Below the pieces are notes generated by a model, which saw only the letters and a list, made by a program, of their open reading frames with translations, did not search any database and had not been told where the DNA came from. This document shows positions 35,270 to 47,147 of a stretch of DNA of 64,000 nt, piece by piece. Position 1 is the first letter of the stretch, and the number at the start of each line of letters is the position of its first letter. The translations under genes were made by a program, and so were the position numbers. Source of the stretch: Aquarana catesbeiana (Eukaryota; Chordata; Amphibia; Anura; Ranidae); assembly GCF_042186555.1 (NCBI RefSeq), contig NC_133327.1, positions 53,332,065 through 53,396,064 of the forward strand, read 5' to 3'.

Positions 35270-35666
35270 TAATTTTAAAGCATCACCTATGGGGATTTTT
35301 AAGTACCGAAGTTTGGCACCATTCCACGAGCGTGTGCAATTTTGAAGTGTGACATGTTAGGTATCTATTTACTCGGCGTAACTTCCGCTTTCACATTATG
35401 CAAAAAAATTGGGCTAACTTTAATGTTTTGTTTTTTTCATAAAGCATGAAACTGTTTTTTTTCCCAAAAAAAAAGTGTTCGAAAAATCACTGCGGAAATA
35501 CCGTGCGAGATAAAATGTTGCAGTGACCGCCATTGTATTCTCTAGGGTCTTTACTAAAAAAACATATATAATGTTTGGGGGTTCTATGTAAATTTTCTAG
35601 CAAAAAAATGATGAATTTTACATGTAAGAGAGAAATGTCAGAATTGGCCTGGATGGGAAGTACTTA
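35270..35666. mobile_element. Interspersed repeat, sister of 22735-23233
   Basis: Shares AGCATCACCTATGGGGATTT, CACCATTCCACGAG and TTTCACATTATGCAAAAAAA, and ends GGATGGGAAGTACTTAA. No nested palindrome here. Confidence 0.6.
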
Positions 35667-35997
35667 AAAGTTGATTATTTCAAAGTTTTACAATATCACA
35701 TCTGCCAGAAAAGAAAAGTGCAATAAGTAATCTTAGATCTTCCTGTCACTGAATGTCCCTGTAGATGGGTTGAATTTTAAGCAACTCCTGCTGAATCGAA
35801 TGTAATTCAAAGCACCGATGTCCTTGCAAGCACTAACTTTACAAACGTAGATGCAAAAATCTACTGAACCAGGTGGAAACTGGTCAGCCAGATAGGGACT
35901 AGATCCTATCAGATGCCGTCACTGTTCAGCAAAGCTACTGCACTCAGGCTGCCCGAATGCAACAGCCAATATTAGGATTCTTATATCTACGCTGTTA

Positions 35998-36635
35998 TTA
36001 AAGTGGATGTAAACCCAATGTCATCCTTTCTAAACTAGTGCCATAGGTGTTATCTATAAGGATATATATGCCTCCTGCATGTATGTTTACCTGTCAAATG
36101 TCTTCCCTCTGTCTGTTATGAGAGCCGAAAAACTGCATATTCTGTGGGTGGGTCTGTTGTCTGGAGCTCGGTGGGTGGAGTTGTGATGTCAGACTCCCCG
36201 CCCACCTCTACACTCCCCTTGCCAATATGCATTTTCTCCTGTATATTTCTTACACTAAACTTCTGCTATGATCTCTAACATCCAGTGAAAAGACAGGAAA
36301 GTAACCACATGACTTCAGCATGTCAAATCATGCTGAGGTGTGGAACAGCCAATCCTTGCAGAGCTGCTGAAGAAAGGAGTGGGGGAGGGAATTAAAAAAA
36401 TACTGCATGTGTCTTAGGCTAGTGCACGAGATATAAATCACCTGTCACTCACAGCAAGGGGGAGGATTTGACAAAGTTTTTCTCAGTTTGTCAAGATTTA
36501 TCTCACTCAATAAAAGGGGATTGCTCAGAGATGGATTAACTCTGTGTGGCAAGGCTGGGCTCAAATGATAGGAAATATTATACTCTACAGTATGATAAAA
36601 AAAAAAAAAAAAATTCAGGTTTACATCCACTTTAA
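35998..36635. mobile_element. TTAA element (AGTGGATGTAAACCC tips), 638 bp
   Basis: TTAA flanks. Tips AGTGGATGTAAACCC and GGTTTACATCCACT match perfectly over 14 bases. The interior is non-coding. Confidence 0.8.
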
Positions 36636-37524
36636 TTTGGATTGGAAAAATCAACTGCTTTTCTCTAATTCAGGCTAAACAAGAAAAAAAAAAAATTGAG
36701 GTACCGTATGTGGTGACCTTTACAATACAGATGACAGGTATAAAAGTTTCATTTGCCTGTCAGCAGAGGTAGCCAATACACTAAGTATGTAACAGATCAG
36801 GATAAAGCAGCCAGTATCACATATAGTGTTCTGTATCCAGTTATCCATTTCCCCTTACACAGACCCCCTTCGGGCTTTGTTCTGGTGTCAAACTTCCTTT
36901 GTAAAGCATTCAAAATGTATACAGCAGTGAAAGGGGTTTTGTTGAACTCTCAGATGATCGCACCTGCTTATATCTACAGGAAACCTATAAGACTGCACTT
37001 GTGTGTTCAACTGTGATTGGCTTGATGTAAATAATCTTATCATATGTGAACATTTTAAAAACCCTTGTTTCTAGGTAGTGGTTGAATTTTACAAGCACAG
37101 GGGGTCAAGATAAATATACTTAACCATATAAAGGTTGTGATTTCAGTTAATTCTGTTATAATGGTGTCATAACTGATCACATGTGCAGCACCATGCAAAC
37201 TGCAGATCAAAACACCAAGATGGCAGCTTCCTTGACTGTAAAGGATAGGAAGGTTTAGTTCCGCTTTAGCCATTTGCAAAACAAATCAGCCTAAATAAAA
37301 GTCTGGCAGTACCTGTGTACTGTGATGAGCAGGAAATACCCTGATTATATTTTACACAGAAAGGTTTGTTAAAAAACAGGTCATGATAAGCTACTCTCAG
37401 CTTTCCACGTGTACCGGTAGGCAGATCGCTACAAAACGTACAAGAGCTCATGAAAGTGTGTGAAGTCGGGACAAGCCCCAAAAGACCAGCTGGACTTCCG
37501 GCATAGAGCTCCTATTGTTGGGGT

Positions 37525-38066
37525 TTATTTAGGCATCACTTAAACTGCTGTCCTGTCGCTCTTGGCCATTAAGCCCACCCTTCTTTCTAGGTCTTGTTTC
37601 TAATAGTATACAAGTGTCTATACTATCAGACGACGGCAGAGAAGGGAACCACCTAGGGGGCACAACCTGATTAAAAAAGAATAATAAATCTAGACCTCCT
37701 GACTATAGCATGATACAAATATCACAATGTGCTTCAATGTGCTGAAGACTCACTCATTTGGCTCCTGTGCCATGACCTTCAACTGGATAATAGACACAGC
37801 CTGACTCCAGTTACATCTCATGTGCATAAGAGCAGGTAAAAAAAAAAAAAAAAATTAAAAAAAGTAATCCAAACATAAATAGAGACGATGGGAAAGGGGC
37901 AGGCTGGTCCAGGAACATTCAATTGGTCTAATATTTACAATAAAGCAGTCCTGTCATGTTCTCCAGCGGCCCGTTAAAAGAAAGAAAAGCGGACTGTTGG
38001 TTTCTAGAGACCCAGCGGGCCAACGCTGTTCTGGGTGGTGATGGACAAAGTTCCAGAAGGTGATTT
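37525..38066 (-). other. SELENOI: SELENOI 3' UTR, proximal part to a possible polyA signal
   Basis: Sequence downstream of the SELENOI stop on the minus strand. An AATAAA lies at about 37525-37530. The UTR may instead continue to further AATAAA signals, for example near 31875. The stretch from 32000 to 33560 looks low in repeats and could be distal UTR. A selenoprotein mRNA needs a SECIS hairpin here. I tested each ATGA on the minus strand by eye, for an AA loop and a downstream GA quartet, and found no convincing one. Confidence 0.5.
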
Positions 38067-38180
38067 TTACACAACTTCTGCAGACTGCAAGCCGATTTTC
38101 TCTTCCTCCTCTAGTCAGTCCGTGTTGGGTTTTCTGAGTGAAAACGGTAAGATGTTGAAGTGTTTACTTAGCTGGTTAAC
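38067..38180 (-). CDS. SELENOI: SELENOI exon 10 with in-frame UGA selenocysteine codon
   Basis: The terminal coding exon begins after the acceptor tctcttacag and reads VNQLSKHFNILPFSLRKPNT, then D-Sec-L. The UGA at 38115-38117 sits exactly where human SELENOI has selenocysteine (KPNSD-U-L). The frame stays open after the UGA through an acidic stretch (EEEEK) and IGLQSAEVV to a TAA at 38067-38069. Conservation past the UGA, with IGL near the end as in human, argues that UGA is decoded rather than used as a stop. The tail seems about six residues longer than the human one as I recall it. A gene predictor unaware of recoding would truncate the protein here. Confidence 0.93.
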
Positions 38181-38189
38181 CTGTAAGAG

Positions 38190-41100
38190 AAGAAAAAAAA
38201 AAAACAGATGGTGAGCCGTGAGTGACAGTTTGTAAAACCATCAGAGAGATTTACAGGAGGTCAGTTTTGCATTGGTGTATATCCATAACACAGGCAGGAT
38301 ATTCACAGAATCTAGATTATAGACTGCTACCTTCAGATGATTTGACACTGGCAAAGCTTTTGGACATGCCCCCTTGGGCGTACCTTTATAACCCTAACCT
38401 TACTCTGTGGGATCTAGGTTTTTTAAGCAAGCAAACTAGAACAACTTAGGAACAGAGGAGAGGGTGGCCTGTGTCCTGAACTGTACTATAAGTATGGAAT
38501 GTATAGGCAAGTCAAAATTCCTTTTAATTGTACAGTAAAAGACACTAGGCTAGAGACTCATAGATCCTGGGACAACCCCAAGCAATGAATTAGAGAGATG
38601 GGCAACAACAAGGCAAATAGAACTGAGCAAATGGGCCTAACAAAAGACAAGGACCCAACTCAGTGCTGAAGGCTGCATCCGCAGAGGCCTGGACATCCAC
38701 CCGGTAGAACCTGGAGAAGGCATGAATTGAAAACCCAAGTGGAGGCCTTACTAAGTTAAGCAACAGACACTTCATTTACTTATATTGAATAACCCATGCT
38801 GACGGTGGTAAAAAACCTGCGCTGAATAGAGCCTATACCTGGTGACTTTCAAAAAAAAAAAAACTTAACAGTGCATAGGTTGCTGAATTATTGCTTTGAA
38901 GATGAAGCCTGAAGAGAACAGATGGTGCACCTTGCATTTAGAGGAGGTAGACACCCCTGAAGAGGGTCTTTCGAGTTTTCTGCTGAGGAAGGAGGACCTT
39001 TACTCCTGTGACTTCCTTTATGTACTTGTCACAAGCATCATTAAAGAGATGCCGTTTACGGGCAGCTTCAGCCGACCAGTCTTTCAGCCATAAAAAGTCT
39101 GTGCATATGGACAGAAATGAGAGCTATTAGGGAAATCTGTGCCATGGACTTCTAAAGCCTCAAACACAGAAGAGTAAGGCAGAAGGTAGTGTTGGTCAGT
39201 GTTCCACAAGAGTTTGCGTCTGGAAGACAGAATTCTGTTGATTGTTAGTTCAATTAGGTGCAGTTTGACAAACAAATTGCAGCAATAGGTGCTTTTAGGG
39301 CTGGATCTGTAAGAGTAAAAAGATTTAATAGTATCTCAAATGTTTATAGCCATTGCTATAAGTGAGGGTACTGCCCTGTGGGGAACAAAGAATGGTACAG
39401 AAGTGGTATAAGAATGTTCAAATGTGGAAGTAGTGAAGATATTAAGACTCATACTTGCTATAAGGCTACAGTAATGTTCTGATAATAGGCAGAACCTGTC
39501 TTACCTTTCCATGTCACCAATTGCTGTGTGGGTCCAGGCTTCGCCTGCTACAATTGGCGTAACCCACTGAGGGGTCTGGGAACCATAGTAATGGACCTGT
39601 ATAACACCTGCAGCTAGCTACATGCATTGCACTCAGTATCCAGGTGAGCACCCAAGCAGAAACAGGCTATCCCCACAGCATGGGGTCTGGGTATCAGACC
39701 CTAAGGTATCATCGAGGTTGCACCGATGCAGTGCTTTGCTTCTATTGTTATAGTAGAAGGCTATGAAGAGTTGATTGAAGGATTCAGAGTAAAAGAACTA
39801 GTTAAGCATAGAAACTTCTCAATAAGGGAGAAGAGATCCAGCAACTAAGAACTCTAGCAAAAAAACTGAGATCTTATGAAGTGGGTTCGAGGGGGTGTCC
39901 AAAAGCTTTGTCGGTGTCCAATCACATGAAGGTAGCAGCCTATAACCCAGGGTCTATGGATATCCATCCTGGGTCCTGTATTGTACAATTAAGATAAAAT
40001 ATGTGCAGTACATTGCTGCAATACATGTATATTTGGCCATGCGTTATCACTTTAAAATAGCCGGCCTGCACAGTGTGTAGAGACAGAGCTCTTGAAAAAA
40101 GCAGCTCTAAATGGGTGCCTACATCAAAAGGAACAGACCGAAGGGGCACCCTGCCGCTACGGTCCCTGCAAGAATTTTACCAATCCTGTGGTCACATCAC
40201 AGGGGATTAATAAAAATGGTTTCTCACTACAGAAAAATGTACAAGACAAAATTCATGCTAGGACATGCTCTACAGGGGGAAAGGCAAATTTGGAGGAAAA
40301 TGTAGGTTATTCCTAGAGATTGTGTCAAAAGAATATATTTTGCGCTAACCATATAAAGATCCAAACAGGTGCAGCTGCTCGTGTAAGTCAAAAATACAAA
40401 AAAAAAACCCCAAAAGAATAATGGAAAATTACAAGTGCGCCACCAATGAATATATATCGTGATACAATGTATACAACAGCTTTATCCACGTGATTTACCA
40501 CTATTTTTGTGAAAAAATAAAAATTGTGATACATTGTTGTACCTAGTGTTTATATATCACAAATAAAGAGCAACTAAGTTACTCTATATACTAGTAACCT
40601 AATACGGATGGGCTGTCTGTGTGCATCCGGCCGGTGCCACAGACTGTTCTTCTCCAGAGAACGTTTTTCCTTGATCTATATGTGAGTGTATACTTTATTT
40701 TATTATAATAAAGCCGTATGATTTTACACTATCGGAGCCCTCCCCTTCTCTTTTTATGGTTACACTACTCCGCTGAGGGTAAAGTTTTTTCCTGGGGATC
40801 CTTCCATCTGCACCACAGTCGCTCATGTCCCATTCCAGCTTCCATCTTGGCTTTATGGTGGTCCGGAACAGCAGGATCTAACAGCTTACTCAGACCCTCT
40901 GTAACGGGTGGTCATGGGTTTCTGGTAAGCGGCCAGGCACTCTATGGTGGTGGACCCAAGCACTTATGTTTCCATATAATTGGACTTTCACTGGATTCTT
41001 ATATCTGGGCTTTTTAAATAAATTTGGGTGTTCTTATATGGACTAATATTCACTATTTTTCAAAGTTTTGCACAACTTATTGCAGCCTTTGTTGCTTACA

Positions 41101-41440
41101 CTTTTTTGCATACATCTTTCTTTGGACATATGACTATATGCATATTTGTATTTTGGTTAAGGTGATGTTTGATTACCTTCATATTTACATTCACTGTGTT
41201 CTGTCAAAAGCGCGAGTCATCAGTTTTACATTGTTTGTGTTGTGTGTCTGTGTCACATATAGGATTTCGCAGCTTGTTTTTTTATAATTTACTTATAATC
41301 ACTTTTTTGATGCGCAGTTATTTCCACGTTTCTTTTTGATCTAAAAATTATTTTACACACCCTGTCTGTCAGTTATCCTTGTAGTGTATAAAATAACCTA
41401 AATGAATCCTAAAAAAGTGCAACAAATACAGTACAGTGCA
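38190..41440. other. SELENOI intron 9, left part, no coding exon seen
   Basis: This stretch between exons 9 and 10 holds short ORFs without family resemblance. At 40400-40730, AATAAAGCCGTATGATTTTA with CACTATCGGAGCC resembles the end of a Penelope-like or similar retroelement seen again near 42030 and 42890. The rest is unclassified. Confidence 0.4.
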
Positions 41441-41445
41441 AAATA

Positions 41446-42558
41446 AGACCCCTTTCACACAGACGGTTTTCAGGCGATTTAGCGCTAGAAATAGCGCCTG
41501 TAAACCGCACCCCATTCATTGCAGTGTGTCTTTTCACATTGGGGCGGTGCGCTTGCAGGACGTTAGGAAAGGTCCTGCAAGCAGCATCTTTGGGAGCGAT
41601 GTATACAGCGCTCCCAAAATGCCCTCCCCATTGAAATGAATGGCATATTTTCTGGTTGGGGGAGACAGCCTCCCTACTTCCTGCTGTGTGCTGGCTTTCA
41701 CTGTGGAGCATGCTCCATTTGAAATGTTAGTGGCGCGCACAGATTGAGTAAGTTTGTTTTTGTGATGTCACGAAGACTCAGAGCGAGGTGTGGTTGTATT
41801 AGAGATCCATATAGTGAAAGAGATGAGCGAGGCTTGGACAGCGACCAGATGTATTTATAGGGATGACAGGAAGAGACACCTATGCCCGGAAGAAGTTCTA
41901 TTGTAACAAAATGTGTTAAGTAAAAAGGTTTATCTCTTGTCATCGCATTTAGATTGAACCAACGTCCTTTACTTTGGACCGAGGAAGATAGCATGCCATT
42001 ACATGGGTACAATGCGTTACCTAAATAAAGCCGATTTTTAAGGATTTTACACTATTGGCATTTATCTTTATATTGAAACATCCTACTGGACATCTTGCTT
42101 CAGCAGCGGAAGTGTACCGTTTAGAGGTGACTGCTGGACAATTCCTCTTGTTCTTTGACGTGGAACAGCAAGCGTGAATGGAACATATAAGATACACAAG
42201 CCTTATTTGACCCTCACAATAGGTGGCCAATACGCTCTGGTAAGTGTACATCCTTTATTGTGGTGGTTATCACAAGGTGGAGGAATTGAATGAACAATCG
42301 TTCGTGCACTTTTTATCAAAGTGAAGGCATTACACTGATGTCAGTTGGAAGACTCATCGTTTTACATTTATATTTTTGTTTAGCGCAACACTTTTGCTGT
42401 ACATCTACTGAAATGAATGTCTAGCAACTCAGGCGCTTTTAACCCCTTCTTCGGCCACTAGTGGGAGTTAAAAGTGCCCCAGTAGCGGCTGAAAAGCGCT
42501 GCTAAAATGAGCGATGCTTTACTGCTAACGCTCGAGCGGCCCCAGTGTGAAAGGGGTC
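41446..42558. mobile_element. TA-flanked element (AGACCCCTTTCACAC ends) carrying a retroelement fragment
   Basis: The ends AGACCCCTTTCACACAGACG and CCCCAGTGTGAAAGGGGTC are inverted, and TA flanks. Between about 41705 and 42410 lies foreign DNA with AATAAAGCCGATTTTTAAGG and a CCGGAAGAAG...AACAAAATGTG block like the possible hammerhead at 28695. One end of the same element family occurs at 46189-46400. Confidence 0.6.
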
Positions 42559-42995
42559 TAAAATGCAAAAAGAGCTCAAAATCAATGACAATATGTGATA
42601 TATACAGTAAATTTCATGAAAAATCTAGTCCATAAATGTAGCGATCCAAAAATGTATAATCATCCAAAAATGATAAAAAGTATTGCAAATGCGAGCGTGA
42701 TCCTAGTTGGTGCACTGGCGGGGCAGGGACGCTAACGTCAGCATGCCAACTGGGATCGCACTCGCGGCTCTCATTTGAATGCAGCGGCCGGAGATGATTC
42801 AAAACACACAGATGCTTTTATTCCCTAGTGTCGGGTCTGACGCTTATAAAATGTGAGTGGATTATTTTAGTATTTGTTCTAATAAAGTCTTTTAAAACAA
42901 TATACTGTTGGAGCCTCCTTCTTCCATTATATATATCGTGAATCGTGCAGCTCTAATATATTTATATATATATATATATATATATTTATTAATAT

Positions 42996-43617
42996 TAGAG
43001 CTGCACGATTCTGGCCAAAATGAGAATCACGATTTATTTGCTTAGAATAAAAAGATCACGATTCTCGCAACGTAAAATCTTTCACATTATACAAATAAAA
43101 AAAAAAAAAAAAAAAAATGGGCTAACTTTACTGGTTAGATTTTTTTTTTTAATTCATTAAAGTAATTTTTTACAAAAAAATTGCATTTGAAAGACCGCTG
43201 CGCAAATACAGTGTTTACAGTGTGACATAAAATATTGCAACAACCACCATTTTATTCTCTAGGGTGTCTACTAAAAAAAATATATGTTTAGGCGTTCTAA
43301 GTAATTTTCTAGCAAAAAAAAAAAAAGATTTTAACTTGAAACCAACAAATGTCAGAAAAAGGTTTAGTGTTTAAGTGGTTAAACTTTTTTCACTTACACT
43401 GGAAGTCTATTCCATTGACAAATGGTTACAATGTTTATACTTAAGATCAACTGATAAAGAATGTTTTGTTTCTTGGCAGACTGCCTGTTTTTTCTCTTCC
43501 TTTCTTTTGAGGGCTGTGGCTTTAGAAGAGCAGAGAGAATTCTTTGCATAGAAAGAATTGTGAAACACTTTAGTCAAGATCGCGATAACGATTCTTGGCG
43601 ATTAATTGCGCAGCTCT

Positions 43618-43618
<1 letters not shown>
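42996..43618. mobile_element. hAT-like element (TAGAGCTGCACG ends), empty-site copy
   Basis: The ends TAGAGCTGCACGATTCTGGC and TTGCGCAGCTCTA are inverted. It is the same family as 6608-7652 but lacks the TTAA insertion. It lies between TA-rich simple repeats. A lone terminus (AATCGTGCAGCTCTAA) at 42940-42955 is a second partial copy. Confidence 0.75.
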
Positions 43619-43701
<83 letters not shown>

Positions 43702-43715
43702 TACATACATACATA
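43619..43715. repeat. (TA)n / (CA)n / (CATA)n microsatellite
   Basis: About 70 bases of alternating TA followed by CACACA and CATACATACA. Confidence 0.97.
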
Positions 43716-43719
43716 CACA

Positions 43720-44094
43720 CACACCTCACATTTTTGTAAATATTTTATTATATCTTTTCATGTGACAACAGTGAAGAAATGACACTTTGCTGAGACCTTG
43801 TAACACTAACGAGTCACATGACACCGGGGAGGGAAAAAGGCCAATTGGGTCCAATTTGGACATTTTCACGTAGGGGTGTACTCCCTTTTGTTGACAGTGG
43901 TTTAGACATGGCTGTGTGTTGAGTTACTTTGAGGGGACAGCAAATTTATATTGTTATACAAGCTGTACACTCACTACTTTACATTGTAGCAAAGTGTCAT
44001 TTCTTCAGTGTTGTCACATGAAAAGATATAATAAAATATTTACAAAAATTCGAGAGGTGTACTCACTTTTGTGAGATACTGTATATATGGGTCG
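43720..44094. mobile_element. Non-autonomous Tc1 derivative (ends only)
   Basis: The left and right 200-bp regions are terminal sequences of a Tc1 family: CACACCTCACATTTTTGTAA ... TTTTCATGTGACAACA, the inverse at the right, and GGGTGTACTC motifs. The transposase gene between them is deleted. Confidence 0.72.
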
Positions 44095-44328
44095 TGGACC
44101 CGGGATCTCGAGAGGACAGCTTGCAGCCAAAATAGTGATGTGGAACAAAGCATTGAGTGCTTAAAAGGCACAGCTGCTGGTTAATAAGTTTACCAGCCAT
44201 TTCATCTGGCGAGTTTGTTTAGTACGACTGGTGGAGGATCACACTGGGTGGCATGTTTACACATTTGATCAACATCTAAAAAGGAATCACTGAGTTTCAC
44301 TATTTTTTTTCACATTGATGAACTTGTA

Positions 44329-44735
44329 TTAAAGCGGACTTCCACCCAGAAGTTGAACTTCCGCAGATCGGATTCAAATCCAGGTATCTACTCCCACTTC
44401 CGGGGAAAGATCTACGCAATGTGACTCCTCCCCCCCCCCTTTCTGGGAGATACACAGATCCCAGAAGACAGCAAGGACCATTCAGAAAGCACAGTGCGAC
44501 TCACACGTGTGCAGTAGGAAACAGGCTGTGAAGCCATAAAGGCTTCACTTCCTGTTTCCCTTAGTAAGGATGCCGGCGCCTGCACCCGGACCCGAGCGAC
44601 GGGTAGGCTTCGGGTGCTGATATCGCGGGCTCCCTGGACAGGCAAGTGTCCATATATTAAAAGTCAGCAGCTGCAGTTTTTGTAGCTGTTGACTTAGTTT
44701 TTTTTTTTTTTTACCCAGGTGGAACTCCACTTTAA
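44329..44735. mobile_element. TTAA element (AGCGGACTTCCACCC tips)
   Basis: TTAA flanks. Tips AGCGGACTTCCACCC and GGTGGAACTCCACT. GC-rich interior, no gene. Confidence 0.82.
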
Positions 44736-45224
44736 CACTTGCAATATTTTATCATTTTTGGACGATTATAACTTTTTTGGATCACTATATTTTTTTTTTC
44801 ATGAAATTTACTGTATTTGTTGCACTTTATTTAGGATTAATTTAGGTTATTTTATACACTACAAGGATAATTATTGACATAGAGGGTGTTTAAATAAGGA
44901 CTTTGAGATCAACGCTGCTTTTCTTCCCCTTTCTACATCACTATTTTTGTTTTCCAAAAATTAGGGGGCTGCGATCTGTAGTTTTACTGAATTGTTGCAC
45001 CCCAGTTCCCATCTATGATCTTTGGCACTGCACTGTGTGTGTTGCCCCTGCATGGGCAATTTTTTTTTATACCTTACCCTGAAGATAAATAAAAAAAAAC
45101 AACTGAAAGGGAAAATGATCTTCTGAATGGGTACAACGTCCAGTACATTCTTCTAAGCATGCAAACCAGGAAGAGCTGCGATAGGGCCTAGTAACTAGAG
45201 AAAGAAGCCTTCCGCTTTACTCAC

Positions 45225-45407
45225 CACTGATACTCCGTAGTGTATGTGTGCCATGGTTACTAGCACTGTCAGTAGAACTAGCAGGAGAGCTTCAGTTTCA
45301 TTGGCGAACCCTGAGACCACAACAACTACCACTAGTGCCAAGGGGACGAGCAGCCAGGTTAGGGGTTGGCATCTTGTATTACTCATCTGACATACGATCA
45401 GCTTACA
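45225..45407 (-). CDS. SELENOI: SELENOI exon 9, membrane segments
   Basis: This 183-nt exon (61 whole codons) begins CKLIVCQMSNTRC and ends AHIHYGVSV, matching human CQLIVCQMSSTRC...HIHYGVRV. It carries the last two membrane helices before the cytosolic tail. The acceptor is gttttgcag and the donor TCAGTG|GTGAGT. Both junctions are phase 0, agreeing with exon 8 (ending ACT) and exon 10 (starting GTT). Confidence 0.93.
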
Positions 45408-45623
45408 CTGCAAAACAAACAAGAACAAAGACACATTAGGGAAGGCAGAAAACTCTGTTTTGAGTTTTGCACTAATAGAAAGCTACTGGGGTACAAATAC
45501 AACCCAGAATCTAGATTGGATTAGAGACTCTACAATACAAATACATTCTCCATGTTTATGACCTAAACCTAACATATACAATGATCAATAATAGTGCATC
45601 TTGAGTAAATGGGGGGTTGCAAA

Positions 45624-46003
45624 TTAAGTGATTCTTGAAATGTTATTTTTATTATTACACCACACAATATCTCTATACTTTACCTGCAATGGAATCGCGC
45701 AGAAGGGCCCTAATCCTCCTCTTCCCATGGGGGCACTTGTGCATGCTCACTCCCAAGCTCCGCTGCTGCTTCCACTGACACAGAGTGGGACTCGGGCCCT
45801 CCCCCGCCACTGGCTTTGATTGACAGCAGATCCCGATGGCCCAGCAAAGCCAGTGAGATGCGAAAGTGTGGGGAGAGAAGAGCTGGAGACGTGCACAGCA
45901 ACGTGCACAAAACCGATGCCTAAACATTTTTTACCTTAATGCAAGGAATGCATTAGGTAAAAAAAATAAAACTAAAAAAAAAATGGTTTTAGAACCACTT
46001 TAA
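45624..46003. mobile_element. TTAA element, degenerate tips
   Basis: Left TTAA then GTGATTCTTGAAA; right TTTTAGAACCACT then TTAA. The inner AATGCAAGGAATGCATT is palindromic. The left boundary is uncertain. Confidence 0.5.
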
Positions 46004-46009
46004 ACCCAT

Positions 46010-46960
46010 CCCAAAATATAGCCATGTTAAAACCGTTTGGTCATCTGTTGCCAAATGCCATTTGCTGAAGCAAAATCACTGATTAGTCTCATTATTTCAG
46101 AGTGATGGTGTAAATCGCATCGTACACTAAGGCCTAAGCAAACCTTTGTTTTTTTGCACATTTTGAGGCATAGCCTAGGACCCCTTTCACACTGGGGCCG
46201 CTCGAGCGTTCACACTGGGGCCGCTCGAGCGTTCACGCTAAAGCGCCGCTCGTATTAGCGGCACTTTACCGCTGTTTAAGAGGCGCTTTTTATTCCTGGC
46301 TAGTGGCTGAAGAAGGGGTTAAAAGCACCCTTGTTGAGGTGCTTCTGAATCGATTCATTTCAATGGGCAGGGCATTTTGGGAGTTCTGTATACATAAGGA
46401 CATAAGCAGGGTGTTCTGTTTGCAAACGCAACAAGAACAGAAAAACCCCAACGTGATCTGAAAATGCTGCCTCTGCCGCACTCAAATTCTAAGCAGTGTT
46501 GTCATCTCTGCTGGAGATTTTCCCAACTACACAACATACCACAGCCACTTTCCTTATCTCCATAAGGGAGGGGTAGGTCTGTAATCCTGCAGGGGAGAAC
46601 TACAGAAGGAATGGCAACACCATGTGGGATATCACAGATCATGCTGCAATCAAGCTGTGTACGACTACACAAAACACAACATATTTTGATTATTGTATTT
46701 GTATAGAATTGGATAAAAAAAAAAACAAAAACAAAAAACAAACAATCAGTTTCTCTGAGGAATGCCCCTGCTTGCATCAGCAATACTACAACAGCTTTTC
46801 CTGCATTTACCCTTTACACATAAGACCTACCAGTCTCGTCTGAAGTAAAAGAGGTAGAAAACTAGCATGAAATGTGATAAAAATAGCATTTTCAGTCCTA
46901 AGAACATGCTGTCCCCTGAATGTGCCTAACTCAGAGTAGCCTGTAGGCTTCTGAAAAATG
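46010..46960. other. SELENOI intron 8 with an element end
   Basis: One end of the CCCCTTTCACACTGGGGCC element family sits at 46189-46400, with its first 22 bases tandemly duplicated (46189-46233). The remaining sequence has no recognised feature. ORFs are short and unlike known proteins. Confidence 0.45.
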
Positions 46961-46966
46961 ACTTAC

Positions 46967-47147
46967 AGTAATATTGGCAAAGGTGGTCCCCACCATGTAG
47001 TAGAAAAGACGAGGGTAGGCATCCAGGATCTTAGTTGGAGAGGCAAAGATCCAGATTGCAGACAATATGAAGAGCAGCACAGGAGAGATGATTGGGAGCA
47101 TTGACTCGTATAAAGTTGTATGCTTCAAAGTGTTGTTGCGATAACCT
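46967..47147 (-). CDS. SELENOI: SELENOI exon 8, membrane segments
   Basis: This 181-nt exon starts A|GGT TAT CGC AAC AAC, giving [18 protein letters not shown], then two hydrophobic segments and [13 protein letters not shown]. It follows human SYKNNTLK...FANST. The acceptor is tctttgtag and the donor ATTACT|GTAAGT. The alternative acceptor two bases later would break the frame, so the boundary is fixed by phase. It encodes late transmembrane helices of the multi-pass enzyme. Confidence 0.93.

Noticed and set aside
37700..37960. SECIS candidates starting at the ATGA near 37745 and the ATGA near 37950
   Set aside because: Helices are too short or the AA loop and GA quartet are misplaced; I do not claim either.
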